A DNA stretch of 64,000 nt, taken from the NCBI RefSeq assembly GCF_018873765.1, contig NC_057918.1, forward strand, positions 64,730,871 through 64,794,870, read 5' to 3'. The notes beneath the pieces are model-generated. The model did no database searches. It was not told the origin of the DNA and was given only the letters and a program-made list of their open reading frames with translations. The translations under genes were made by a program, and so were the position numbers. Below, piece by piece: positions 46,685 through 62,564 of this stretch. The DNA comes from Telopea speciosissima. Lineage: Eukaryota > Streptophyta > Magnoliopsida > Proteales > Proteaceae. Each line of letters opens with the position of its first letter. Position 1 is the first letter of the stretch.

Positions 46685-46942
46685 TAGGGATGTAAATAGA
46701 TCAGATTCGGCTCGGATAGTGCTATATCCGCATCTGCATCTGATTAGCTTTTGGACGGATTCAGATAGTGCTAAATGGATCTGGACACAAATACGAATCG
46801 AATATTTTATTTGTTTACATGTAAATATAACTTCTCAGATAGCTATAGCCTATCCATATCCGTATCCGTTTAACTTTCGGTCGGATTCGGATAATGCTAA
46901 ACGGATACGAAAACGGATTTCGAGTATTCATTTACATCCCTA
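46685..46942. mobile_element. hAT-type MITE, copy 2, 8-bp TSD ATAGAAAC
   Basis: 258-bp element in the same orientation and of the same family as 14124-14379: ends TAGGGATGTAAA and TTTACATCCCTA, shared interior GATTCGGCTCGGATAGTGCT and GATAGCTATAGCCTAT. The exact 8-bp duplication ATAGAAAC flanks it (46677-46684 and 46943-46950). Confidence 0.92.
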
Positions 46943-47125
46943 ATAGAAACTACAAATAATTAAAACAACAAAATAACCAGCCCTCCTTAGAAGAACCAAC
47001 CCCTCAACCCCAACCCAAAGCAACTATGGACTCTACCTACTCACAAAGAAAAAAAGTCCCCAAAGCAGAGCAGATTCTGGTCTTATAACCCCTTGCTTTG
47101 CTAATGGAATTTAATGTCAAAACAA

Positions 47126-47280
47126 GGGGCGATGTTCTCTGACAGGGAGCACACGGGGGCACAGGCTGTGCCCAGACAGGTGAGGCAGGAGGGGACAATC
47201 ATTTCAGCCATTCAAGGGGGCGGGGCGGTCATTTTGCCCACCCTCATGTGATGCTCCTCCAGTGCAGAGAACATTTTCCC
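47126..47280. mobile_element. Foldback-type Mutator-like MITE, near-exact 9-bp TSD
   Basis: 155 bp with ends GGGGCGATGTTCTCTG and, inverted, GGGAAAATGTTCTCTG. The flanks TCAAAACAA (47117-47125) and TCAATACAA (47281-47289) match at 8 of 9. The GC-rich interior contains the small palindrome GGCACAGGCTGTGCC. Confidence 0.8.
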
Positions 47281-48050
47281 TCAATACAATTACACAATTA
47301 CACAATTACAACCCCCTAAACTATTTGTCTGGAACCCACCATCCTCTTTTGAGGTATTTAAGATTTGTTAATCTACAACAATTAGGGCAGATGACTTGAT
47401 TAAATGCTGTCCTTCATCAGAAAGGGATCTGGACATTTATTCAGAAGTTCTATCCAATAGTGTTCCATTAAAATTTCAAAACACAATAAAAATTAATTAG
47501 TACAGCATGCTTAACTCCTCATCAGAAAGGGATCTGGATTTGCAATCTATCCACTATCTGTGTCCTTGCTCTAAAACTCACATTTGCAATACTGATCCAG
47601 ATCCATATCAAGCAGGGGAGCAAAGAAAACGAAAATCCAAAAAAGGAAAATGAAAGAGGACCCCAGGGAAGGGAAGGGAAGATCAGAAACCTTACCTCCC
47701 AACAAATTGACTAACAGATGTGAATTCGCAAAAAACAGTTTTTGAAGTGTTGAATTATCATTATGCTCCATTACCACTCATCAAGCTCAAAAGAGGAAAA
47801 AATTCCTATTGTATTGATTGAAATTGACAAGAGTAAACCAGAAATCCAGTCTCTTAGAAACAGAGCACCAGCCTTTGCTTGTATATAAGACAGTACAACA
47901 AATTGAGTTTATTTAAAATTCTTGATTGGCCGAATTGAACCTCTCATCAGTCAAAATCATTCTACTAAAACTGAGTTATCTAATCTAACAAAACCTTCTT
48001 TACTTTCCCATAACGATCCTCTACATTTCTATTTTCTGATATTTACCATC

Positions 48051-50350
48051 TTAGAAAGTCTCCAACAGATCATAATGACCATAGCGATGAAACAACACCT
48101 TCACAGGGCTCTGGTAATCTTTCCCATATTCCTGACCATAGTTGGCAATGCTAATCAAACGACCTGAGCTCTTATCCCTCATAAAGACAGATATTGGTAT
48201 CCTGCACCAATAGATTGTTTAAGAAAACAGAAGTTAATTATTCTCAATTTTGAATATAGAAGTAGCAAATAAGCAGGGGAGTAAAGGTAAATAGTCAGTT
48301 CATGTTGTAACCATGGCAAAGAGCTATAATTTGTTTCAAATAAAATTGTTTTTAGGAAGAAAAAAAATTCATTTGGAACCCACCTAAGTACATGTGAAGC
48401 CATCAACAACTCAGGTTCACCCCCCCATGCATTTGGCTGCTGGATACCTTTTACATACAAATCAAAATCTTCTTCAATGAACCTGAACGACCAAAGGGAG
48501 TGTAAATTAAATCTGTCTTGCATCACCAATTGGAAAGATATCAGCAATCCACTAAACTAAAAGCTCACCATTCAGTTTCTTCTCGCCTCTTCAACAGCTC
48601 ATCTGCAACCTACAATACAATTATATTGTAATCTCAGATAAAAGAAACATACTTCTTGCCTCTGCAGGAGGATTAAAGCCTTTAAATGGAAAGAAAACAT
48701 AGTAGGTTAGGTGTGGTACTCACTCGAGCTCTTAAGTCATCAGCGAGTTCTTTCTGACGTGTTTCATCAGGAGCTTCTTCCCCACTTCTCAAGCAAGCTC
48801 CATGAGATATAGCTCTAAACAGGCATCGACCATCAGCGTGCACCCCTGAATGTCCCAAATATTATTTATTTTAGTTCTACACAATTGTTTCATCCATAAT
48901 ATTCAGCAAGCCTCTTAAATCATGAAGTGCAGTAAATCACTATTGGGCACACGCATGAGAAGAAGAAATTACCAACTAAATATCAGAATTTTCTATTTTA
49001 GACTTCACAGATGAAATTAAAGAAGGTTGTTTTGTTCTCAACAATTTATGACCCAGTGATGGAAAAACTGAACATCTCATGATTGTGCTATTATTAACAG
49101 CATTAATTTCCAACACAAAATCAAGCAAGTAAAACAAACATAATAAAGTTGGTGAGATATCAAGATTTCCTGTAAGAGAACTTGTGGAGTTGCAGAAATT
49201 TGACACCAATTTAAATAGCTTCTTCATAGTTGCTTAGAACTCTAATCAAACAAACCCCCCACATAAATTTTTTGAATTTTTTTCCTTAATAAAGGAAAAA
49301 AGAGACTAACCAATTTAAATAGATTCTTCATAGTAGCTTCGGACTCTAATCAAAAGCCCCACATTTTTTGCATTAAAAAAAGGGAAAAGAGACTAACCAA
49401 TATAAATAGATTCTTCATAGTAGATTGGAACTCTAATCAAGAAAAAGCCCACATTTTTTGCATTAATAAAGGGAAAGAGACTAAATAGTAAGTAATTAAG
49501 AGATCATATCTCCACTATATTCAATAAAACTCAAAAATAATTTATTTTTCTCGGGGTAGGGTAACCAATTAGTAATTGTGATTGTTAAATTATCATAGAA
49601 GAAGACTGAGTAAAGGGCTTCGCTATATCCAAATCAAAAAATTAACTCGGAAAACACAAAACTAAATGATAAGAATTCTCCATCGATAAACAAGGCAGGA
49701 TAACAGAAATTCAATCTCCCAAACAATGAAAAAACCTGCAATCACCAACGACCTATTTATAGAATTCAAATTAATCTCCACAAATCCAATAAGAAACTTG
49801 AAAAGAGCAAACAACGAATAAGAAGTCGAAGAAATGCACCTGTGACCTTGTAACCATCAGAATCAACAGAGCACTTCTCATTCGATTCCAACCTTATTTC
49901 ATCTGTATCACCAACACAGACACTCTCCTCAACGCCCACCCCGAAATTCCCTCCGCAACAATCCGAAGACGACGAAAGACAAGAGCAGACTCCAAAGAGC
50001 AGCCAAGCAGAGTCCGAGCGATGCAACCATCTGGCAGGACGTACATCTAACGCTACATTCCAAGAGCCCTCACCTTTCTGCTCATGGTGAATCCCCAACC
50101 TAAGATGATCGAAGCTCCTACGATCTCCACCACCGGAGGGGAGAATTGCGTGCCATATGGATGCAGCTCCGGCTCCATCACCTATGCTGCTGAGGCGGCA
50201 CTCCGTGGAGTGGTTGTGCCGCCGACTAAGATCTCCACCACTTACAAAGGAAATGGGGCTTGCGAAAATCCGGGGATGAACAATCGGGTGAACTAAAGAA
50301 AGTGCCGTGAAGATCCAAGACTTGGGGCGTGCGCACAATACCCCAAGCAT
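48051..50350 (-). CDS. OTU-domain cysteine protease (deubiquitinase, OTU3/OTU4-like), 5 exons, 307 aa
   Basis: Ovarian-tumour family protease expected to cleave ubiquitin chains. Exons: 49840-50350, 48724-48845, 48569-48609, 48384-48482 and 48051-48201; GT-AG junctions, phases closing to 307 codons. The N-terminal exon (170 residues) is variable, rich in Ser and Cys, and may carry an organelle-targeting or membrane-proximal segment. The OTU domain follows: GVHADGRCLFRAISHGACL with the catalytic Asp-x-x-Cys, TRQKELADDLRARV, WFIEEDFDLYV, QPNAWGGEPELLMASHVL, PISVFMRDKSSG and the terminal HRYGHYDLLETF with the catalytic His. The start is ATG at 50350; an earlier in-frame TTG is not needed. The 3' UTR appears to run to about 47800. 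Confidence 0.92.
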
Positions 50351-50684
50351 CACCGAAGAGACGATCAAAGCTATCTCTGAGTTTGCTGCTTACGCACCGA
50401 TTAAGCCTGCGCCTCTATTAAAGGACCTCGAGAGAAAGTGAAGAACATGAGAGCAGCTTCTATGTCTTATGGTTTCTCTTCTTCTGCTTTACACCGCACA
50501 GGCGAAAACTCTTATGTCACTCCAGCGTCGACTGTAGAGGTGGCGTGGGACCCACTATAGCAAAGCATCTCCAATGATTCCAGATTATATCCCTCTATTT
50601 GTACTCTCCAAATGCGCTAATTGGGATCTGAAAGGACTAGAATATCCTCCTCTCGGACCTCTCTTCCTTTTATTGTATTTCTTC

Positions 50685-51131
50685 TAGAGTTTGAATTGGT
50701 CGATTTGGATCGATTTCGGTTCAGGTTCAGTTTCATTGGTTTCGGTTTCGTTTTTAGTTTCGGTATGAAAATAAGTTAGTCCAAAACATTATACAATAAA
50801 GGTGCATCTGTTTTGGTTCGATTTCGATCTCTTATTGGTTTCCTATTGGTTTGGTTTCCAATTTACCATATACATATATATTCGGAAGCATAAAAGAAAA
50901 AAAATTTTGTTTTTTTTATTATAAATTTTGGGTTGTTATCAATTTCTTATCATATTATATCAGTTTCGGTCCAGTTTTTTAAGTTTGGTTTGGTGACTTA
51001 TTAGTTTCAGTGCAATCCAATTTGGTTTTAGTGTCACAAAACCAGTCTGAAACATGATCTGATAATTTCATATCGGTTTTGATTCAATTCTATTTGGTTT
51101 TGTCGGTTCGGACTAGGTTTTGAAACCCCTA
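50685..51131. mobile_element. Possible hAT-like MITE
   Basis: Ends TAGAGTTTGAATTGGTC and, inverted, TAGGGGTTTCAAAACC, with an interior of GGTTTCGGTTT-like repeats. Flanks ATTTCTTC and ATTTTCTTC are similar but differ by a base. Ends and flanks are both imperfect, so this is tentative. Confidence 0.45.
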
Positions 51132-51174
51132 AATTTTCTTCCATGACCCTATTTGTTTGTCCAAAAAATGGGTG

Positions 51175-51222
51175 GGAATAAGGGGAAGGGGAAGGGGAAG
51201 GGGAAGGGGGGGGGGGGGGGGA
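51175..51222 (+). repeat. GGGGAA microsatellite and poly-G tract
   Basis: About four copies of GGGAAG run into a stretch of about 14 G. Four or more G-runs close together could form a G-quadruplex. No gene overlaps it. Confidence 0.85.
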
Positions 51223-51607
51223 AGAATGGTATATTTTTCCATAAAATACCAAAAATGGCACTTGTTTGGTTATTTATGCTTAAATCAAGGGGGATGAATC
51301 GAATCAACCACATACCGATTCCCTACTCTTTGAATGCCTCTATTACGGCTAGCAAGAAGCAAGTTTCTACTAGTATAGTCGAATTCTGAACCAACTCCTA
51401 TCTATTTCTCTGTGCCATTGGATGGGAAGAGCTGGACCAACTTCTATCTACTTCTATCCCTTTCAATTCTATGTGGTAATTTATTTCTCCCACTCCACCC
51501 CCTCTCCAAAGTCTCACCATTTTAGATAGGATTTTACGAGAAAGGAAGGAAAAATGCTATGCTAATAGGGAATAACAAGAGCTCAATAGAGATCCCTCTA
51601 TGGGCAA

Positions 51608-52840
51608 AGACCCCCAGCCCTAATCCTCAAACTAGCTTGGCGATTGATTTCTCAATCCTTCGCTTTATGGGCAAAGACCCTCAAAGCTAAATATTTCCCT
51701 AATCATTCCATCTTTCATCCCAAAATTTTGACCAAACGAGGATCTTGGACTTGGAACAGCATTGCTAATATTATTCACGTCCTAAAAGGTATAACTTTTT
51801 GGAATATAGGTAATGGTTTGAACACCTTTTTTTGGAATGATCCATGGATCCCAACGATTAAGGATTTCTCAATCCCCCATTCTCTTAATTTAAATCAGAG
51901 ATAGGAAATGGTAAGTCATTATTGCTCTTCTAGTAGTTGGAATATTTCTTTACTTTCGTCTTACCTGCCTAGTTGTTTTGTTTATAAAATCAATAATATT
52001 CCTTTATCGGCTAATGATGATTTTTGGTGGTGTACTCTTGTCAAAGATGGCAGATTTTCAACTTGTCGAGTTGTTATTTTTCTGACCTTTAATAGGAATC
52101 TTAATCACTTAAATTCTAAATGTGCCACCTAGTGGAACTTCTTTTGGAAACTCTCCATACATCTCAAATTTAATTTTTTTTTTTTGTAGGGATTCCAATT
52201 AGAAGAACATTTCAAAATGGATCCCAATCGACCCTGATTGTTTACTCTGTGGATATTCTCTGAAATCAATCTGGCACATCCTCTTATCATGTACGTGGGC
52301 TAAACATATCTGGGTTGTTGGTCCTCTCGGATTGAGAATAGAACTTCTCTCCTATCCATCTTTGGAAAATTTTTACATCAGTTTTCTCACTCAAAATCAA
52401 CTTGACTTACAACCACTAAAATAATTTTTTTATGATTTTATTATTACTTGTTATTTTATCTAGGATTCAAGAAACAAAATAGTGCTTGAAAAAGCTAAGA
52501 CTGACCTTCTGAGAACAATGTCACTCATTAATCTATAGATTGCAAACCTTATTATTACCTCACCCTCATTATTACCTGATAGTAATATTGCTCATTGTAC
52601 CCAGCCTGATAATGCTATTTCTTCAAATGAACTAATTTGACCTTTTGACCCGGTTGATTCTTAGAAACTAGACGCAATCCTGAATGGTGTTGTAGTGGCA
52701 GAACTGGAGTGGTGTCTTGGTTGCCTATTTTTCTGTTGTTTAATCTTACTACATGTAAACTCTATAACATTTTTTAGCAGCCGAATAAGCCTTAAAAGCT
52801 GTTGCTAGACACATAGTGGGTACTTACGTTAAAAAAAAAA
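51608..52840 (+). mobile_element. Dead LINE, 3' part of the polyprotein with A tail
   Basis: Plus-strand frames read LAWRLISQSFALWAKTLKAK and KYFPNHSIFHP, a GSWTWNSI motif, W-N-I-G-N-G-L-N-T-F-F-W-N-D-P-W-I-P and later RPCLLCGYSLKSIWHILLSC with AKHIWVVGPLGL. These are typical of the region after reverse transcriptase and of zf-RVT in plant L1-like LINEs. Stops occur at about 51902, 52130 and 52190. The last motif closely parallels the end of the LINE at 1-646. A short A tract at 52831-52840 may be the tail. Confidence 0.8.
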
Positions 52841-53129
52841 ATTTTGATGGACCAAATAGTTGTGAATAAGCACGCGTTCAGTTTTAACTTTTGAGATTGT
52901 TTTCAGGGTAAGGAGATCAACTTAGTTTGTTGAGACCTTCATCGAAAAAAGAAGCTAAGTTTTTTAAGATACAACATTGGTAGCAGGGTGCGGCTTTAGT
53001 AAGTCTGCACCTTGAGAAGTATTTATTTTTAATTGAAATGTGTTTATTTAATGCCATTAATAGCTGATCTCTTTACTTATTTTCTCTAATTTGATAAACT
53101 TTGAACCTTAATTAATAGAACGAGAAGAT

Positions 53130-53300
53130 GAGTCAAGATCCTCTCCAATGAGGCACGTGCCCAATGAGCATCCAACAATTGGGTTGATTGGGCATGTGTT
53201 AGGATGTTTGCCTGCAGACATCCCAATGTGTGCACACAACCAGTCGAGCCGTCGGATGGCTCATTGGGTTCTCCAACTTATTGGAGAAGATCCCGACTCA
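53130..53300. mobile_element. Foldback MITE
   Basis: Ends GAGTCAAGATCCTCTCCAAT and, inverted, GAGTCGGGATCTTCTCCAAT. The internal CCAATGAGC(A)ATCC is matched by its inverse near 53250. Flanks CGAGAAGAT and CGAAAATAT match at 7 of 9. Similar in size and style to the other Mutator-type foldbacks in the window. Confidence 0.65.
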
Positions 53301-55540
53301 CGAAAATATACACTACGACAATACGATTCCTAATATACATCAAAAGATAAAAGATGAGAGATTCTATCCAACAAGAGCTTCCACAAGACTATTCTCGCTT
53401 TAGGGACAGTAGAGACATCACATACATGTTGCCATAATGGCTTGATTGATGAATTTGACCTGTGTAGTGATAACCGATAAGTTGAAGCCACTGAGAATTA
53501 ACCATTTGCTGTGGGACTCCAAATGATTTGACTTTTCAGAGTTTAATAAAAAGATCATGAATTTTTATCTGCTGTCGTAATTGGAGCGCTGCTGTACGTA
53601 TCGAGCGGCACAGCAGCGATCATGTATGTACAATGAGCCCCACTATACATACATGACCGTTGCTGCACCACACGACATATACAACAATGCTCCAATTACA
53701 ACAACGGATAAAGATCCAAAAATCAGAATTGATAAGATTGCTTTGACAGTGTCCGAGTCCCACCAAAAAAAATTAACATATTATATTTCCATGAAAAGGT
53801 CTTGAAGTCAGTAAAAGCTGAAACTAAATTTGGAGCTCTTGGAAGTGGGAATGAAGCACTGGATGGAGAGATCCGTAGAATACACGGGTCTGTCCATGGG
53901 TTAATTGTTCTTCCGTGACCCGCTAATAAAAAGACCCTTGACAATGACGCTTCTTACATAGAAAATGGATTCCAAGAGACGGAAGGAGGACGCTATCTGG
54001 TCATGTGCAATGCATGGTCTTACGCTCATACATAAGGCAATGCAAAATGATCGTCGCATCTTAGGAATTTTTGCCTTTCCGTGGAGGCATGGCGATCGTT
54101 AGTTTAATCGATTTTTTTATTCTTTTAATTTTATGAAAATATAATCACACAAATTACACATCAATCTCAAAAGATTAACCGATTTATAGGATTTTAAAAT
54201 AACAGATATACATCACACGCACACACCCCGATGTGAGTTTCATCGGTGTTGTCAATAGATAATGATGTTTGTAATAATGTCTCTCAGTGGTGCAAAAATC
54301 CAGCAGCCCTCGGCTGTAACGTAAGCAATCTACCTTGAAATTAAAAGAAAAAACACACAAAATGCATGTTTTTTCTCCACTCTTTGGTTGTTGGTGATGG
54401 TGATGGTGATGGGGATGTGAAATGTTTTGTGGTAGGGAGATATCATGGCCACGACAAGTGATACCACACACTGGTGGGGCCCACACATTTGCTTACGTTT
54501 AATTCACTATATAAGCAAGTCAGCCATTTATGGCCAAGAGGGGCATCTTAATTATAATATGGTTTTAAGAATTGGGATCGGATCAGCCGAATTGGAACCG
54601 TATCGGTATCAGCCGAAATTGTTCTTGATACATGGTTGATTTTGTATCAGTGGAATGATATAGACTAAGGGTAAAACAGTCAAAAAAATCAAATTTTTTT
54701 TAATAAAAAATCAAGAGAAACCATCTGATACAGGCTGATCTATATCATAATCGTATCGATTTATCCATGGGCACCTAACACTCTCCTCTCCCCCTCCCTC
54801 ACCCACCACCCAAAGATATTAACTTCTATTGTCAGACAGACCTGATAAAACACTTATTCTATTATCACGTGGACAAGTGATATGTCTATTTGGACCGTTG
54901 TACGGAGAGGAAGATGATCTAAATTAGTCATATGTCAAATTTTAAAGTCAAATTCAATCAAATATCTTCACTTGCATTGGTAAAAATTGAGACTTAGATT
55001 TGTCTTGTACTTCCAAATTTAATGAAATGATCTACAAAAGTATAGGATAAAAAATTATATGCGCGGCCGTATATGCATAGTTGTTAATTCAGGTGTCAAG
55101 TTTTCTATTAAAAAAAAAAAAAATTTCAGTTGTCAAATAAAACTAAAGTAACAACTTGTAATTATCACGGCTGAGTTATGCATTCTTGGAATGCATTAAT
55201 TTCAAGTCGATTTCGTATTCTCGAACGACAAAAACAACTACTTTTATCATTCGGGAATGCGAAATCAACTTAGAATGCGCACCAAACGCAGCCCACATTT
55301 CCCCTTTACAATATGAAAGATAGGCCATTAACATACACGATCATGTTTAAAAACCAAACCCAAAATATATTAAGGGAAGGGGTTTATTGCCAGGTTGCAC
55401 GGCCCCTGTGTCGATGCAAAGGTCAATGGGAATGCACACAGGCATCCTAGGGGAAGGACGGGGTGGCTATTTTACTATCTCGTGTGAGAGGGCGTAGGGG
55501 GCATTGATGGGCAGCGTTTTTTTTCCCATATATTAAATAA

Positions 55541-55697
55541 GGGAGAAAGAATGCTATGTAGCATACACTTACGCCTATTGTTTCTATCTCTATTTTCCTT
55601 CTTATAAAATGACATATTTGTCTCTTATTGTGGGAAGAGAGATAGACACAAGAAGGTGGTAGCATAAGCTACATAGCTGGATAGGAAACTCAATCTC
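55541..55697. mobile_element. Foldback MITE with exact 9-bp TSD ATTAAATAA
   Basis: 157-bp element whose arms include GCTATGTAGCATACACTTA and, inverted, GCTATGTAGCTTATGCTA. Flanked by exact ATTAAATAA repeats (55532-55540 and 55698-55706). Non-coding; 9-bp TSD as in Mutator-like elements. Confidence 0.85.
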
Positions 55698-55990
55698 ATT
55701 AAATAAACTAAGGGAATAAGAACATTACTTGGTCATGTGACCCCTACGTCTAGACATAAAAGTAGGCAAAATTACTGCTTTACCCCAGATTGGTATGACA
55801 CAACACTATCACTACTTTCGTACATAAACGACAAAAGAGTCATCCCTCATGAGGGTGACCCACTTACCTAAACCACCACCCAATGCTATCTTTGCTTACG
55901 AGGCTGAAGGATTGTTTAGTAGTTAAGTGATGACGAAAATGATGATTTCACAAACCAGGCAGCTTGCTAAGCTTCCAAGTTCATGCACTC

Positions 55991-56164
55991 GGATCGAATT
56001 GAGCTCGTCTCTAGGGAGGCGTACGCCCAGGGTTTTGCCAGGGGGCATCCAGCGGTTGAGTTGTGCCGCACACATCTCGGCACATGCCTAGGGATGTGTG
56101 TAATACAGCCCAATGGCTGGCAGCGCCCTGGGCATTCCCTGCTCCCTGGAGACGATCCTGATCC
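55991..56164. mobile_element. Foldback MITE without clear TSD
   Basis: Ends GGATCGAATTGAGCTCGTCT then CTAGGGAG and, inverted, GGATCAGGATCGTCTCCAGG then GAG. Internal arms GCCCAGGG and TAGGGATGTGTG pair with inverted partners. The flanking 9-mers do not match. Confidence 0.6.
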
Positions 56165-59100
56165 ACGCAGATCACATCACAAGATCTGAGTAACTACAAG
56201 TTTGATGGCCCATAATTTATGAAATTAAGGCTCTTTCCAAAATATTGTTTCTAAGTCAGAAATAGTTTTTTGTGTTTTTGTGATTTTGGAGTAATTCTGT
56301 ATCAACAAATGTTGTTTGATAAAATTGGAAGAAAAAAAAAAAATTGTTTCTGCCACTAAAAAAAATAGAAACATGTATGAATTGCATATTAAGAGAAGAA
56401 TTTCTTCTATTTTGTGGTGGGGGTGGTAGCAATGGAGGTGGTGGGGTTGGTGGTGATGGTAGAGGTGTGGCAGTGGTGGCGGTGGTGGTGATTCATGACT
56501 ATCGAGTCTGTATCGTGCATAATTTTTATTTCAGTTTGTGTTTTTATTTTTTCAAAACTTCTTTTTGGTGTTTCTCAAAACCGTGCAAGAACCATTTCTA
56601 TTGTACTATTCATTAAAAAAAAAAAACCAAAACAAAAGAACAAAGAGATTAGAAGTAAAAACATAATCAAAAAATATGATCATGGGAAATCAAAACAAAA
56701 AATAACTACCCAAAAAACACACAATAACATGATCTTTTCCATTTCTGCCCCAAAAACAAAAAACATCAATATTTTTTGGAAGGTTACCATACAGCAACAA
56801 ACTAAGCCTTATCCCATTTAAATGGGATCAGCTACATGGATCCTAAAAAATCAAAGTAAGAAAAAGCAAGAAATGAAAGCATAAGAGATTAGAAGTGCGA
56901 AAAAGAAAAATGAAAATAAGAGGAAAGAGTCCATTTACTTTTGAAAGATTTCCATACATACCCTAAATTGTTTATTGAGCGTATCTTAACGTTTTTTTTA
57001 TGGTAGAAAAGAAGGCTATTTATTCACGCGCGCCCAACACCAAACAAAGAAAAACAAAATACATAAGAGAGATAGAGAGCATGATAAACACAAAGTATGG
57101 ATATACGGCATCCAAAACCAAGGAGTGGAAATTGACCCGGTCTCACATGCCATTGAATGGATCATCCAGAGTAGGGGATGGAATACAACCATATCCCTAG
57201 AGAAAAAGCTATAGACACAGCCAAAGATAAGCGCATGCACATACGTGCCAATAGCAGGGGGCCCATACGTGCCGAACAGACCAAAAACACCAAATGTCCC
57301 ATGCATGCCGCTATGCTGCCACAGTCTACTTTCAAACAGACTTGCTAGAGAGACAAAGTTCTACTGGATCGACGAGTGGAGCTTCGATAGATAGTTAAAA
57401 AACCATCTAAAACGTTGCCATAGCCTACTTTCGAACAGATCTGCAATGATCTGTTGGATCAGCGAGTGGAGATTCATTCGGCGACAAGAGAGGTATGGTG
57501 AAGGTTGAACAGCGACTGGAATTTCTGAGTCAACGATAAACTCAGTGCCACCAACACCTGCGTCAGCAACACCTGCAAACAAACAAACAAAGAAAACGAA
57601 AAAAACAGGGCGGTGATGAACCGTGAAAAAAGGGGTGAGTTCATCTTCATCGTCATCGGCATCGTCGGTATCGTCACCAACGATTCCAAGGATCATGGTG
57701 AACGGAACAAAAAGGAGAAGAGAAGTAGTACACACACAAACGGCGGAGAAATGGCACGCACGAACGGCGGAGAAAAACACGCACAAATGGCGGAGAAGGG
57801 TTTCTGTCAAGAAACCAGATGATGCAAACTGTGTAAAACTTTAATTCAAAGGTAGAGCAAAACAAGCAAAACAGCAGCAGGAGGTCAGGAGCGCATATAC
57901 TCAGCTTGACAAAGTATCGAACACCTTATCTTCAACAGTCGCACGGAACTTCAACACATAGCGCATATACTTACTTCATGAGAGCGATTAGAACATAGGA
58001 GAAGAGCGTTCTACTACAAAGAAACTCTGTCATGTGCTTCATCTCCAGATCTTCCAGTGAGATGGTGAAGCAAAGAGTCAACAACAAACCCTCGGGCTCT
58101 GTCTTCTCTTCTCAATCGATGAACAACTTCAATGCTATTTTCCGTTCTCTTCTTACCTCTTCTTCGTTCCTGTCTTTTTCTTCCTTTGTCACTATCGCAC
58201 CTTCTTTGGTCTTGGGCTATTTGTCGATCCTCATTGAAAGACCTAAAACTTGTGACTTCTCAGGTGTCGCCATGTCGCTTCCAAGCTTCGTTTTCGCTCA
58301 ACAAAGTCTTGTATCTCAACGCTTCAAACCAATGAAAAAACCCTTAAGCATTCAATTAACTCAAATAACTCTTAGTTAATTTGCCATCAATTTTGACCTT
58401 CTGAACTAACAAATAGTCAATGAAAAGAATGATCAAACCTACCATTCTGTTCACCCACGAATCACATAGTTAATTAGTACTAGGGATGTTTGGTTCGATT
58501 CATGATACAAAATGCAGATATCGAATCAAACAAAAAATAAGAACAAATTTTCAAAACTGAAACAGAATCGATTCGGTTTTTATTTGGTTCATTATTCAGT
58601 TTCATATTCAGTTCAAGTCTTATCACCCACAAAGATATTTCACCAATAAATAATATAGAATTGAGCCTCCAACTGTTATTACAGATGGACTTAAATATGA
58701 TTCTTGTTTCGGGAAGAATTAAAGAATTCGAAGTTAACGATGCATATTTAATCATTTGGATTCATAAGGAATAAAATCATCAATTAATGGTAACAAATTT
58801 GCTTGTGAATTAATGATACTTTATGCCTATGTCTTTGAAAACTCAATTGGTTATTTACTTCATCGTATCCGAACAAGCTGTGAATGGGATTGTTTCACAT
58901 AAATGTTTCATTTCTGCATCATGGTTTACAGAGTGCTTTTGGCGACAACCAGCAAACCCTAACTCTAAACTATTAATAGAATTTAGCGTAATTTCAGTTT
59001 GGTTCTAATCAAATGGTTTCACCCTTGAAACCAAAACTGAACTGAACTGAGAAAATATTTATTCTTTTAAAACCAAAATCTAACTAATTCGATCTTCTTA

Positions 59101-59211
59101 GGTATGGTTTGGTCCGGTTTTAAAGGGATCCCGCTTCTCTGCAGCGCACCCCCGACCTGCACATTGTCCAGCATGGTAACTCAGGTCAACACATGACCAG
59201 GGTTCCGATCA

Positions 59212-62548
<3,337 letters not shown>

Positions 62549-62564
62549 CTGCAATATAATGTAA

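Larger units (their letters stand above)
52841..59211. other. Gene-poor DNA between the LINE and the UDP-sugar pyrophosphorylase exons
   Basis: Apart from the MITEs listed separately, only short non-homologous frames occur. A 149-codon minus frame (57361-57810) and a 115-codon plus frame (58032-58379) resemble no family I know. 54560-54780 has degenerate CGGATCAG/CTGATC repeats. 58490-59125 has GGTTCGATT/AATCGAATC-rich, hAT-MITE-like sequence. 56410-56490 is a GGTGGT microsatellite. 56796-56845 carries the AAGCCTTATCCCA and GGGATCAGCTACATGGAT repeat motif shared with 40640-40700. Confidence 0.5.

Noticed and set aside
55370-55530. GC-richer stretch resembling the foldback MITE style
   Set aside because: No convincing inverted arms or flanking repeat could be paired.
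57361-57810. 149-codon minus-strand ORF with a DDTDDADDDED stretch
   Set aside because: Acidic stretch comes from a CATCGTCAT-type repeat; no family similarity, no supporting splice structure.
58032-58379. 115-codon plus-strand ORF, Ser/Phe-rich
   Set aside because: CT-rich DNA gives such frames by chance; no domain or conserved motif visible.
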